The notes under the pieces: generated by a model | Told to the model about the DNA's origin: nothing | Seen by the model: the letters and a program-made list of their open reading frames with translations, nothing else | Databases searched by the model: none | Made by a program: the position numbers and the translations under genes | NCBI GenBank assembly: GCA_008694505.1 | Contig: VZDJ01000662.1 | Coordinates: forward strand, 248,001 to 312,000 | Source of the DNA: Cyanoderma ruficeps | Lineage: Eukaryota; Chordata; Aves; Passeriformes; Timaliidae | Direction: 5' to 3' | DNA length: 64,000 nt | In this document: positions 40,101-51,196 of the stretch, in pieces | Layout of the letters: each line of letters starts with the position of its first letter | Numbering within the stretch: position 1 is the first letter of the stretch

Positions 40101-41569
40101 AAACAGAACTGTCTTGTCAAAATTAAACAGAACTCAGGCAAAATAGTATTTAATTAGATAGGTAGCTGGCTAAAAAATATTTTAAATATTTTATATGGTA
40201 GGCAAGGCTTCACATCTCACATGTGGCTTTTTCAATAACCTCGGTAATCTTGTTCTTCCAGTTAAAATTCTGTACATACTCAGTGAAGGAAAAGGAAGAT
40301 AGAAGAGAGAGAGAATGATGGAGATTCTGAAAGATAGTCAAGAAAATGTGACCGCATATCTAAAATTTGTGTGCAATGAATATTTACTTAATATTGACTT
40401 TAGTGAAGACCAAACCCATTTTGTAATCTCCAAATAGGAACCTACATCTATTTTTTCTTTCTGTTCTCTTTAATCATGGATCAAAATATTTAATCTAAAA
40501 TGCACCCAGGGTGCTTCTTTCTAATTGTTAAATCATTTCAGTAAAATCTGTTGGTAGAAAGAGAGGTTTAGAATCTTCAGCTCCTTGGAAATATGCTTGT
40601 TATTTTTATCCATGGCTGACATGCTAGGGAAGAAGAGCAATTTTGTTTACTCCCAGGTGGTTTAAATTTGATTTGAACTCATAGCTGAGTTTAAGCTGAT
40701 GAACAGCTTTTTATTGAACATGAATAAATTGAGAAATTCAGATTAGTCAGCCAGTTTTTAGTAATAATTTAAATTCCAAAGAAGATGCATTTAGCAAAAA
40801 TAGAACAGGAAGCTGTGTGCAATTGATGAATTGTACCTGATGACTAGCTGACTTAATAAAATCCTTAATGAATTTACTGCTGTTCTAGGTCTTTTCAGTA
40901 TTGGTGTTCTTATGAAAAAGAATTTGTACAAAACAAAGTGAGAGTAACTGACATAAAATATAAAAACGAACGCTTGAATGGACCCATATGCAGAACGATA
41001 TCAAGAGGTACCTTCCTGTATGCAAACATACACAAAAGCATTTCCTCACAGAGTATCCTGTAACAAATGTTTTGTTAATGTATAAAAAAGACAAGTCTCA
41101 ACTGACTAACACGGTCTTTTAATAACTAATATGGCCTTTTGAGCACCTTGCCAGCATTCAGCTCAACTTCAAAGTCTGAAAAGCTTTCTTACAAATAGAA
41201 GGAAAACTGAGCAATCCCTTTGGGAATCAAGTAGAATTACCTAAGCATAAAAAAATCTGAAGATGACTGGCTGTTGACTGGTAAGACAACACAAAATTAG
41301 AGTTAATACAAATTTTCAGTTATATATATTTTATTCATGACAAAATGCTGACTGTTATTCTATTTCTGAAAAAAGTTGTGTATATTTTTTATATATGTAT
41401 GTGGATGTAAACTTGCATACATATAAATACATATGAATGTTGATGCTTTTTGGAAATGCTTTGAGACCAAAAGATAACAATGGCTACATATATTTACTTT
41501 AACCTCTTCAGGCACCCACATAGCAATGACATTTCCTTCTCATAAGAATGACAAATTGTGTGATTCTGC
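37187..41569. other. AT-rich non-coding DNA, no gene recognised
   Basis: A 16-bp tandem duplication lies at 37777-37808, a short (ATCT)n run at about 38402 and a 10-bp duplication at about 38622-38645. The stretch 39640-39960 is less AT-rich and could be an unrecognised old repeat, but I cannot name it. Confidence 0.65.
37777..37808. repeat. 16-bp tandem duplication
   Basis: CTAATAGGAAGCAAAT is followed directly by CTAATAGGAAACAAAT, with one mismatch. Confidence 0.9.
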
Positions 41570-42062
41570 TGTCTGGACAAAGAAGGAGAAGAGTAAAGAT
41601 TAAGACAGCTTAATAGGACAGAAAAGGAAGGGAAAATAGTAATAATAGCAATAGGAGCAATAATAATAAGAAGAAAAATAGCAACAATAATAAAATAAAG
41701 CATGCATACTGCAGCTGCTCACCTCCCACACTGATGGATGCCCAGAAGTTCCTCAGCAGCACCCCCACCAGCTTTTCCCACAATTTAGATGCTGAGCATG
41801 ACACTTTATGCTGTGGAATATCCCTGTGGTCTGTTGGGGTTATCTGTCATGGTCATATCTCCTCCCAGCTTTTTGTGTTGTCCCACTCTCTTTGATGGAG
41901 GGCTGATGTGAGTAGCAGGAAAGTCTTCATCTTATGGTAAGCACTAATTGTCAGGAACTCATCATTGCGTTATCAACATTATTCTCATCCTAAATCCAGA
42001 ATGCAGCACTATACCACCTACTAGGGGGAAAGTTAAATTGATTCAGGCAAATTCCACCAAGA
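41570..42062 (-). mobile_element. ERVL-type LTR, degraded, minus strand
   Basis: On the minus strand the order of blocks matches a very common avian LTR family. A degraded start is at about 42062. A block including GGTATAGTGCTG and GATGAGAATAATGTTGATAA follows. Next comes GGAGGAGATATGACC, then the box ATATTCCACAGCATAAAGTG and CATGCTCAGCATCTAAATT, which is TATA-like. GGGAGGTGAGCAGC follows, then an AT-trinucleotide tract and TCTGTCCTATTAAGCTGTC at about 41600. The low-coordinate end was not found, so the 3' part is lost or too diverged. No TG...CA termini or target duplication are visible. It is older than the LTRs at 15.5 and 24.5 kb. Confidence 0.75.
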
Positions 42063-43394
42063 GAGGAAATACTGGAAAGGCTCCCCTGATATTTAGTGGA
42101 AAGTGGTTAGATACCAAAAGTTTGGATTTTGGAGAATTGGTGGCAGAGCATTATATCGAGTCCTGTGAAAACAGACTAAGATGATACTATCTTGGTTCAT
42201 TAAAGGATTCAGAGCTGGGGCAGATTTGTGGGGTGGTTTGTGTGTGTGTGTATCTGTTCAATATATAAAAAATTCTCTGTATTGAAAAAAGTTGAGTCTT
42301 GAAAAAAATATTAGCTTAATATTTTCCAAATTTCAGAAAATTGATATGTTATACACTTTTATAATTTCTTTATTTTGTATATGGAAATATTTCCCAGAAG
42401 TTGGAGATGATTCTTAAAATAAGATGAAAAAAAGTCTGCAAAGCATTCACAAGAGCTTTGTAAACCCAAGAGATAACTATGGCCCTCCAATAAATAATAC
42501 CATCTGTTTTGTATTTAGCTAATGCATTTATAAATTCTGCTGATTTCTTATTATTTCATAGTTAGTAATAAATTATTACAACATGTAATTGAAAAAAACA
42601 CTTGGGTTTATGCATTCATTTAGGAGACTAATCTTTCAAGATCTGACTGAACAGCCAGTCAGTGTGATAGGCAAATTTTCATTTGCAAGGATTACATGCA
42701 AATAGATTTATTTACATTTGTAGTCCACTAATGTGTTTAGGAAGTTATTCATGCATCATAATAAAGTGATAAATTGATAGCTTTAAGCTGGTTCTAAAGT
42801 TGAAGATGTGTCAGCTCTAAGTACACTTGCTTTCCCTTTTGTGTTTCCTCATAAACAGAGTGGTATCTCTATTTAGAAGTTCATGGTCCCAAAATGGACC
42901 AAATGCATGTGGGACATTATTTGCTGCTATGAAAATATGCTTTTAAAAATACTCTTGTCAGTAAATATACACAATTTACAAGACGTAGAATGAATCTAGA
43001 GGGTTGACCAGCTGTTTTGAGGCAAGTTTATATTAGTTTACTGTTTTCAACCAATGTAAGCAAGTTGGTGCAGTGACACTCTTTGCAAGCTGTCTGACTA
43101 AAGATACAGTTGAGAAAAGTGTGATTGGAACTCAAATAATAACCAAACACTTCTTCATAGCTCTGTTTTGTGCTCCTAAACACAGGAGAAACTGACATTT
43201 AACCATGGAAATTTTTGAATAGTATTCAATTGGAAAAAGAAGCATAATTACATGATGAGGGATATTTTGCACTGAGAAATAAATTTTAAAAAAAAGTTTT
43301 ATTTGAACTTCTGCCTCTTTCCTAGCACAGGTAAATTTTCTGCAAAAGCCATTGGATACCTGCACATGCATGTAGTACTGAAAATAGTTGAAAC
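42063..43394. other. Non-coding DNA between two LTR pieces
   Basis: AT-rich, with a (TG)n run at about 42237-42250 and two opposed octamer-like motifs near 42681 and 42696. No gag, pol or env similarity was recognised, although the flanking LTR pieces have the same orientation. Confidence 0.55.
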
Positions 43395-43467
43395 AGAAAA
43401 ACAGCAACAATAATAATCAAAATAAAGCATGCATACTGCAGCTGCTCACCTCCCACACTGATGGGAT
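43395..43467 (-). mobile_element. Short second copy of the ERVL-type LTR
   Basis: 43402-43467 repeats 41682-41746 almost exactly. There is one 4-nt insertion in the AT-rich part, then 45 identical bases (including GCATGCATACTGCAGCTGCT) ending at CACACTGATGG. Beyond 43467 the similarity stops at once. On the other side, only a loose AAAATAG/GAAAC-type similarity continues to about 43381. It has the same strand as the larger copy. Confidence 0.75.
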
Positions 43468-43612
43468 GCAAGAGCAAAGAGCACATATTTATGCCCCATG
43501 CATTGTAATAAGGATCCAGGCATGATCATGAAGACATCTCATTAGCATGAGATTGCCCTCCATTATAAATAAGGTGTAATTGAATTATTTCTGTAATAAA
43601 TGCATAACAGGC

Positions 43613-45040
43613 TGTGCTGGTTTAGCATGGAAGTGATTTTTTTCCCAAGGAAGTTATACCAAAATGTTGACAGCTTGATTGACCAATTAGAGTGTTAGAA
43701 ACGCCCCTGGACTACACAGGTTAAAAATCAGAGAATCTGGGTGATTTCCCTCTTTGCTGTCCGTCCAGCCTGCCAGCAGGTGAAGACCAGCCTGGCCCAC
43801 TCTGTGCAGCGGGCAGGGCCGGGCCAGGCCCCTGCCGCTCCATGTGCTGCCGGGGCCGGGTCTGGTCTGGCCCCCAGGCCTCAGGCAGCTGCCGGCGGGG
43901 AAAGGGGAGGCTGCAGCTGCTAACATCCAGCTGACCCTAGGGCCTGCCCTACCGCTGCCTGAGGGAGATGTCCCCCGGGTCTCTGGGAGCAGCTCCAAGC
44001 CCAGGCTGGGCCGGGCCCACCCCCACGGGCCTACCTAGCTACTGTGATCCTGGCAGCGGTTCCGGAGCCCAGCAGCTCGGCTTTAAAATCTAACCATGAG
44101 CCATAGACTAAGAGGGACAGACCCAGACAAGAATTTAACTCACAGCACAGATGAAACTTGTAAAGCATTTAGCTCTCTCCGAGTTTTAGGAAAGCAAGAG
44201 CGGGACATGTGAAGAAACAATATGAAGATATCAGAGTCAATGAAGGAGAAGTTACATCTTAGATGAGGAGATGGAGAAGATGCCTTGGTTTTTGGGCTGA
44301 AAGTCTTTTGTGAGCCATAGTAGCAGACTGTATTATGTTATAATATCCCTTTAAATTGTAGGAAATATACACTGGGGAGAAAAGAAAAGCATTTAAATTG
44401 TAGAGATAAGCAAAGGCATTTATGATACACTAAGTAAATACTGAAGCAGCTGTGATCCCATTAGAAGTTTGAACAGAGGGAGAGAGAGATGAGATGAAGA
44501 TCTGCCCCTAGAAAGAGAAAAGACCTCTATTCCTCATAATGAAGAAAAACCTTTGCATTTGGAACCGTTCGTCTTTAAAATGATACCCCAATGAACTTCA
44601 CAGCCTATATGCAGCCACAGGAAAGGCTGAATGATATGGAAAGGTTTTCACAATTGCAGATTTTCCTGGGCAACTGTTTTTGTGAGAGTTAAAAGCCACA
44701 AGCAGACTGTTCTTTCTTGTGGAAAGTTAACCATAACAGACTGAAAGAGAGTTCCCTCTCTAAATGGACTTACGGACGACTATTTTATAAGTGGTACTGA
44801 CCTAGAGTTCCGAGTTTTGCCTTTATACGTGGTCTTTGAGAAAGAAAAGAGGGTCTTGGGGGAGAGGGAAAGTGTTTTGAAGGTTTTATTCTGATTCTCA
44901 TTAATTTTGTCTTTCTTGTAGTTCTGTTAATAAATCTGTCCTTCTACCTTTTAAGGTTTGAGTCTGGTTTACTTTTCTTCTAATCCTATCTCACAGCAGA
45001 AGAAGAATAAATAATTCTAATGGGCACTCAGATCACTACA
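43613..45040 (+). mobile_element. Second 1.4-kb avian ERV LTR, plus strand
   Basis: It starts TGTGCTGGTTTAGCATGG and ends GGGCACTCAGATCACTACA, so TG...CA termini are present. A CCAAT box is at 43682-43686. ACGCCCCTGG, CACAGG and TTAAAA follow to 43726, then a CpG-rich core at about 43800-44080. The polyadenylation signal lies in GTTAATAAATCTG at about 44928-44935, followed by ATCTCACAG as in the LTR at 24493-25894. I found no target duplication (CAGGC upstream, CTAAT downstream), so one end may be altered. No internal gene adjoins it. It is the only clearly plus-strand insertion in the window. Frames in it, for example 43741-44038, are GC-rich non-coding artefacts. Confidence 0.82.
43800..44080 (+). 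promoter_or_regulatory. CpG-rich core of the second 1.4-kb LTR
   Basis: A dense cluster of CG dinucleotides and G/C runs just downstream of the CCAAT and TTAAAA boxes at 43682-43726. It occupies the same relative place as the core of the minus-strand LTR at 24.5-25.9 kb. Promoter function is inferred. Confidence 0.5.
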
Positions 45041-46084
45041 CTAATTTTGGGAAACAAAAACCGGCAAACATGAAATCACTACGCAGTAACAAACAAGTAC
45101 AAACTTAATGTCTCACTGATAAAAAACCAGAAAAGTGTATTGCAGTATAAGGAAGGTGTTTTATTTGAGGTGGTACTTCTGAAATATTTCTTTATATTCA
45201 CATTCTTTTTATGTTTGTATTAGTAGGCCAAGTGAGATTACTAAATGTATACCTGTGTGATATAATTAACTAAAGGTACACATATGATTTAAATACAATT
45301 TTTAAAAAAAATTGTTAATTGCAAATAAGTTAATTAAATGTATTAATTATACTGTTCAGTATTATATATTAGACAGTTCAGTTCCATCTATGTTTTAAAA
45401 TTTTCTTATTCTTGGACTTTGAAAGAAAGATTTTTCTTTAGTTATCTATTTTTCTTTATTGTTCAGCACACAGCAGTAGCCTCATACCCAATTTATTTAG
45501 TATCTCTGCTTTTTTGTCATTAGGGATTTTTCTCTTCGGTATGTGAATATGAACCTTATTCATGGATTTGTTACAGTTTAAGATAGCATTTCAATATGCT
45601 GAAATGATATGAATCTCTGGTGGGGAAAGAGAATTATAATTCAGAAATAAAAAAAGAATAATTTTCTGGTCACACTCCTTAAAGCATATGCTTGTTAAGG
45701 TGAGTGCTTTGTGATTCTACAGCTTAGAAGAACACAATACTTTCATAGACTCCATATAATTGGAGATTAAAAAAGACACTCTTGGTAAACAGACATAATT
45801 GTCAAGAAATTCTTTTGAATATGATAACTAAACATTAAATGAAAAGTAGCATCCATATCCACAATATAGTATGACCTGCTTACACTGAAGAGTTGGTGTG
45901 ACAGAAGTGTATTATTCCACTTTATTAATTCACAGTTCCAGTCTTTTCTGTTATGCTTTTATAAGCTTTGTATTTTGAGGACATTTATTGAAGCAGTTAT
46001 TTTTCACTGCTGGGTAAACTGATGGTAACGTACAGTTGGATCTTTAGTGTTACTGTTGCTAATAGGCACACTTTTGTAAAAAGT
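45041..46084. other. AT-rich non-coding spacer
   Basis: No repeat or gene recognised. A short frame at 46022-46288 begins here and runs into the LTR-like repeat that follows. Confidence 0.65.
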
Positions 46085-46395
46085 GTTAAAAATAGGCCCA
46101 CTTATAGTGGGTTGTCCTTGGCTGAATGCCGTGTGTCCATCAAGCTTCACTGGCATTCCACTCCTCAACTAGACACAGGAGAAAATGCAATCAAAGGCTC
46201 ATGGGTCAAGATAAGGACTGGCAGAGGTCACTCATCAATTACTATCACAGGCAAAATAAACTCTCCTTTGGGGAATTTATTTAGTTAATTGCCAATCAAA
46301 TTAGAGTAGGATAATGAGAAATTAACTCAAATCTTAAAAACACCTTCCCAGGCTTAACTGAGCTCCCAGTTTCCCTCCCAGACAGATCAGTTCTG
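46085..46395 (-). mobile_element. Older avian LTR-type repeat, left part
   Basis: The order of blocks matches a repeat common in bird genomes. It includes TTGTCCTTGGCTGAATGCC, GGCTCATGGGTCAAGATAAG, GGTCACTCATCAATTAC and GGCAAAATAAACTC. It continues with GGGGAATTTATTTAG, CCAATCAAATTAGAGTAGG and ATAATGAGAAATTAACTC. Minus-strand AAATAAATTCC provides a polyadenylation signal, so I orient it on the minus strand. Similarity fades after the CCCAGTTTCCC block at about 46390. The other half of the same repeat resumes at about 47337, beyond a retroviral insertion. Confidence 0.7.
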
Positions 46396-46489
46396 GACAA
46401 GAGACCCATTAGAGCAGATTTTCCTAAGCTGAGTTATTGTTGCTTTTGGTTTTGGTTTGCTTTCACTATAATCATGGTAGATAAAACTG

Positions 46490-46950
46490 CACGGAGTGCC
46501 GTAATAAGGTCAAAACTCTCTATGCAGAAAAAAGGGCAGTATTCCCTAATCCTACAAGCTATAGATAAGGGGGACGCCAATCTACCCGAGTTTCCTCTCT
46601 CTCTCTCAAGGTTCAGCCCTGGCTAGCTGTGGACCTCGGGGAAGAAACTGGGCTAGGATGAAAACAAAAGACAAAAGGCGCTCTGACTCCTCATGGGAAA
46701 CAGTCCCACAGGTTTAATGTAGAACTAACACCTTGAAATCCAGGAGGAGAAAGAGGGCGGGACCCTTTTACCCAGGGGTTTTAAGCCCTAAGGGGGAGGG
46801 GATGAACGGGGGTCTGTTGACCAATGGGGGTGGACCCAGGGGGAGGGGAGATACAGGGGCCATCAGGTAAAGGAAGATAGAGATACATGGGAAGGTACAA
46901 TCAAGGGACACCCAACACAGAATGAACCAACTACACAGTGGAACACAACA
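46490..46950 (-). mobile_element. LTR of the nested gammaretrovirus-like ERV
   Basis: This segment lies directly downstream (minus strand) of the env remnant. A likely start is TGTTGTGTTCCACTGTG at 46950, with an alternative TG at 46917. On the minus strand, U3 features follow: CCCATTGG at about 46825, then GGGCTTAAAACCCC as a TATA-like box at about 46785. The polyadenylation-like ATTAAA is in ACATTAAACCTG at about 46715. A (GA)n-containing U5 follows at about 46600. The end near 46490 (GGCACTCCGTGCA) is only a guess. The layout resembles the LTR at 36646-37179, including the CCCATTGG box, but I do not see high identity. Confidence 0.6.
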
Positions 46951-47011
46951 TCTCAGCCCTGTATGTTATAATAAAGTTGAAAGAAAGGCATCGGGCTTAC
47001 TTGGATGCAAA

Positions 47012-47335
47012 CTAGGTACTTGCCCACCACTTTTGATCTGCAGGCCGTTTTGCCTGCTCTTGGCCTGCAAGCTCTGCATTATTGACTTCTGAGGGGGTAG
47101 GGATTAAACTATTAAGGGTTTTTAAAACTAGGCAGCGTAGGATTCCGAATGCTAACACAATTAAAAATATTACAACAAAAACTAACAGGATTGTTTTGAT
47201 TATCGAAGTCCACAACCCCGAGAGTCCCCAGGCTTTGAACACTTCACTGAGCCAGTCATCAGATTCTTGCTTCATCTGTCCAACCATGCTTTTTAGTTCT
47301 TTGAGGGCAGTGTGGACAAGCGATGGAAGACAACA
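47012..47335 (-). pseudogene. Retroviral env remnant, C-terminal part of the TM subunit
   Basis: This is an old endogenous copy of a retroviral envelope transmembrane protein. The minus-strand frame opens at 47374 and ends at 47012 (120 codons). From about residue 14 it reads like the end of a TM ectodomain: a Leu/Lys/Gln-rich helix, then a Trp/Gly-rich pre-membrane segment (residues 41-55). A strongly hydrophobic anchor follows at residues 57-79, then Cys81 and a polar cytoplasmic tail of about 40 residues. In the living virus this part anchors the fusion protein in the membrane. The surface subunit, fusion peptide, immunosuppressive region and most of the ectodomain are absent. The first 13 codons come from the neighbouring older repeat, not from env. 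An LTR follows directly, as expected for the 3' end of a provirus. The fragment cannot work as an envelope. Confidence 0.8.
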
Positions 47336-47336
47336 C

Positions 47337-47645
47337 CAGTTCATCACACATTGTTTCCATTGTTCATTCCTCATCAGTGAGAGGATTCCTCAGACTCTTT
47401 TCCTTCTCCAGTGTGGTGTATCTCCCACAGGAGACACTCCTCCATGATCTTATAGTGGGTCTTTCCCACAGGCTGCAGTTTTTCACTAACTGCTCCACCC
47501 CGAGTTCCTTGCACAGGAGAGAGTCCATCAGGAACAGGCTGCTCCAGTGTAGGTCCCCTATAGCACTATCACAAGCCCTGTCAGAAAACCTGCTCCAGTG
47601 TTGATTCCCCTCTCCATGGGGTCACAGGTCCTGTCAAGGGCTATC
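47337..47645 (-). mobile_element. Older avian LTR-type repeat, right part
   Basis: This continues the repeat begun at 46085-46395. It starts CAGTTCATCACACATTG and runs through CCTCATCAGTGAGAGGATTC, CTCCCACAGGAGACACTC and CCCACAGGCTGCAG. Repeated CTGCTCCAGTGT units follow at about 47539 and 47587. This series of CTGCTCCAGYGTGGG-like units about 50 bp apart is a hallmark of the family as I remember it. Similarity ends near 47645. Plus-strand frames at 47082-47447 and 47323-47604 cross the repeat and are not genes. Confidence 0.65.
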
Positions 47646-50600
47646 AAATAGCTTAAAAAATTCTTCATCAGCACTTAAATCTGCGAGGAATTCTGCAGGA
47701 CATTCAGCTAGTTGGAAAAATTTGAGTGTTAAAATGATGACCCTCATACAGGATGATGAAAAATTATAGTTTATATAGTATTCCCAGAAAAGATTGGATA
47801 TTGACAGAACTGAATGATGGTTGTAATGTCAGTTTCAGGAAGATTAAGATACCTTAGGTTTATTCACAATCTTCCAAGAATTCTGAGGCAGTTTCTTGAG
47901 ATGGTAGAAGCCCAAATATTTCCTTGTGCTTATGGTCTTCCCTCTGTACCTCTACACAGATTTCAGATCATTTGCTGAAACAACATGGCCTATGCCAGGT
48001 GCTCTGTTCCCACAACTTTTCCACACAACTTTTCCTCAAGAACATAGATTTTTTTAAATTTTATTTTCTAAGTCATTTTGGCAGGTGATATTCTTCTCTG
48101 CTTTCTAAGGAATCCAAGTCTGCCACGTTGATTGTCAGATTAAACTGACAATTAGATAAGATGCAGTTAGATAGGATCAAGTCAGTTACTTGATTTTGCA
48201 TGCAGTAAGCCAGAATAGAACTGATAAAAATGGGTTTTTTCTTTGACATAGGCCACAAACAATCTTAAGACTGACTTGACTGATATTAATAAAGAAGATG
48301 ACAAATATGATAAAGACAAAGATTGTTTCATTTATTGGGATCTAAGAACCTGGCTTTGTTCAGCCCACATAACTGCTGTCGAAAGCTATCCTTTCACTGA
48401 AATGTATTCTGTGGTAATTTTCTATGTTTTATTTTATGCATTATCTATTATATTTCAAAACAATGCATTGCTTGAAAACACTTTCACAGCACATAGGAAA
48501 TAGAAGTGCTTTTATTTGTATTGTGATAAAATTAGCAGTAGCACACAGCATTGTTTCCTGTAGAAGAAGTGTATCATCACATTTTACATTTTCTCTTTAC
48601 ACTGGATATGTTCTATCTCATAAAGCAGACATCAACAGTATCTTTTCCCTGCTGCAGTTAACTCCATGGGAGTTATCACAATTGTACACGAAAGCTAGTT
48701 TACCTCTATTTTGTATCAAAAGCAGAAAACATGGTAAGAGAGTTATTTCTCCCTCCCTTAAAAAAAAAATCAGAGAAACACAAAGAGCAGAATTTTCAAA
48801 GCTTCCTATGAAGGCTGGATACCTAGCTCCCTCTAAAGTCTTGCAGACAGGTTTGAAAAATTCAGGTTACGTATATTTCTTTTTCATCTTACAGATGGTT
48901 TTAATCATTTATACAAGGCTTGTCAAATTCTTCATTCCTTAATGATCTCTTTTTAGCATTTAACCAAAACACAGCTTTTCAGTTTTGTTGGTGTTGCTTT
49001 AGCGCGTGCCAAAACTACTGCATAGCAATTTCTTGGTGATGTGAAGTGCTCATTTTTCTTGCTATGTTTCAGTACAATTAATGAGTGACTGATGTCCTAT
49101 ACCATGAAAATAATTATTTTCAAATGTGAAAATCTCTTTTCAGATGAAATGTGTTGGTTTTCACATTATTGCATAGAACAATGCTATGCCAAAAAACAGA
49201 CAATAGAGGCTCTTCAGCAGAGGCAGCTGATGAAGCATTTTTATTCCAAATCTTTTTTGCTTTTTTTCAATTTGCTGACTGCCCATTAGGCCAATATACA
49301 GTATAGCCAGCAAAATACATTGATGATATGGATTAAGAGGAATGTAAGAAACTAAATAATAGTCAGGTATGGTGCCTTACTCTTCCATTATTGAAAGTGA
49401 TTTCATTCTTTAGTAAGATTTCTATGTGAGTCATTCTTTACTTAAAAGAGGTTTTTAATATGACAGCTTTTACTTTGTGATGTTCCAGGATCACTGTAAA
49501 CTGTTCGTACTTACAAGTGTATCTAAGTTTGTTTGATTTATATTTTTTTAAGTTTTATGGGTTTTTAAATGAGAAATGTTGTTTTCCACTGAAAAAGATA
49601 GATACATCTGAAAAAAGCATCACATAAATTAATTTTCCCATTGTGTAAACACAGGTGTAAAAATACAGTGAAATATTTTGGTTTGAAACAAAACTGAATT
49701 ATGTCTTTGCTTAAGTATAAACTTGCTTTCTATTCTAAGATTACTTTTTTTTCCTTTAGTAGTGAAAACACTCAAAATATTTTTTAATTAGAAATCTTAT
49801 ACTGAGCTGATATAATGCTTTGATTTTTATACTTAATGGACAAAGTTAAAATAAACAAAAAATCTTATCTTTTAAAAATGCTACTATGAATTTTTAGCTA
49901 GGAATTGGCTGTTTTGATTTATTTTTCTATTATTTTAGGCCTTCAGTTTTTACGTATTTGAAAAATGCATATGTTGCATCATCTTAAGAACAAACCTATT
50001 CCGTGATTGTGTCCAAAAAGTTATTCAGTCTTTACATTATTAAGGTCAATAGTACTTAACTAGTAGTAACAGTAGTACTTTTTTCTTGTTTCAGTGGTTT
50101 TCATATTACAGATGAAAAGAATAAAGAATATGTAGACATATCTAATAACAGGTCTGCTTTCTGAAGCAAATCTGATCAGTTTAGGATGCTTTGAAGTCAG
50201 GAGCACTATAATGCACAAACTGGATTCCTTCCTTATGATACAAAGCTGGAAGGCTTTACAGTACCAGAACTGTACTTAATCCAAAGTGAAAATGGTCACA
50301 TGAAATATCTGAAATATGTCTGCCGTGAATTCCAGACCTTCAGCACCAAGTGTTTCTCTCTACAGATCAGAGCCATTTGACATGGCAGTATTGATGTAAC
50401 CTCAGTGGTCCAGTGTTAGTATCTAATGTGGGCAACTAAATACTACCAGTCTGCCAGTAGACAGAAAGCTAAGGAGATGTTGTCACCGAAAGCCAAAAAA
50501 ATAAAAAAGAACTAAACAGCCAATCCTTAGTTTCCTTGATGGAATAGTTCTCTGTGTGGACTTGGCCCACTGTTGTACAAATAGGTGTATGTTAAATGAA

Positions 50601-51176
50601 GTGAGAAAAAGTTATTGCTTTTTCTGCTAGTAATCCAGGCAGCCAGTATATCAATCCAGACCTCTTACATAGTCAGTGGAGTCTGTTTAGGAAATAAAGT
50701 CCTTTCAGTCACCCTCCAAAGTATCTATGGAAGATATAAAGACTTCATATTTTACTCTATATAGGGAGAGAATTTTCATATATCTGTACAAATAACTAAT
50801 CCCAGCAAGATCAGTGGTGCAGAAGTCCTTTAGTGAAGAATAATGCCTTCATATATGCAATTTTAGATAGCTTACAGGATTTGTATTATGTGTTTGGTTT
50901 TTTTTTTTAAAAAAGCACTAGTTAAAACTTCGTTACATTATATCAAAAAAGTACAATGGAATATAACTTATTAAGAATTTTTTTCCTGTAATTAATTGCA
51001 GTACACATAGTGATTTGTTATTTTTCTGTCCAGATTTCTCAGTGTGAAGAAAAACTAGTAGGAAGGATAAATTAGAAAGAAGAGAAAGAGGTTGTCTTGC
51101 ACTACTTGAAAGGAAAAAGTATAAATGACAGGAAATAGGCTTTATCTTCTAAAAACAAATATGGCTGTTTATTTTC

Positions 51177-51196
51177 TATTTATTTATTTATTTATA
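51177..51196. repeat. (TATT)n tetranucleotide repeat
   Basis: Between four and five TATT units. The N at 51215 lies 19 bp downstream, again beside simple sequence. Confidence 0.85.

Noticed and set aside
43687..44038. Pro/Gly/Ala-rich frames on both strands
   Set aside because: They fall in the CpG-rich core of the plus-strand LTR. Open frames on both strands are expected from high GC.
48424..48942. Longest open frame of the window (172 codons, plus)
   Set aside because: Residue composition is that of translated AT-rich DNA, with very few acidic residues, many Phe/Ile/Leu/Ser, no domain or motif and no context. An overlapping second frame (48276-48503) is equally open. Conservation data would be needed to revive it.
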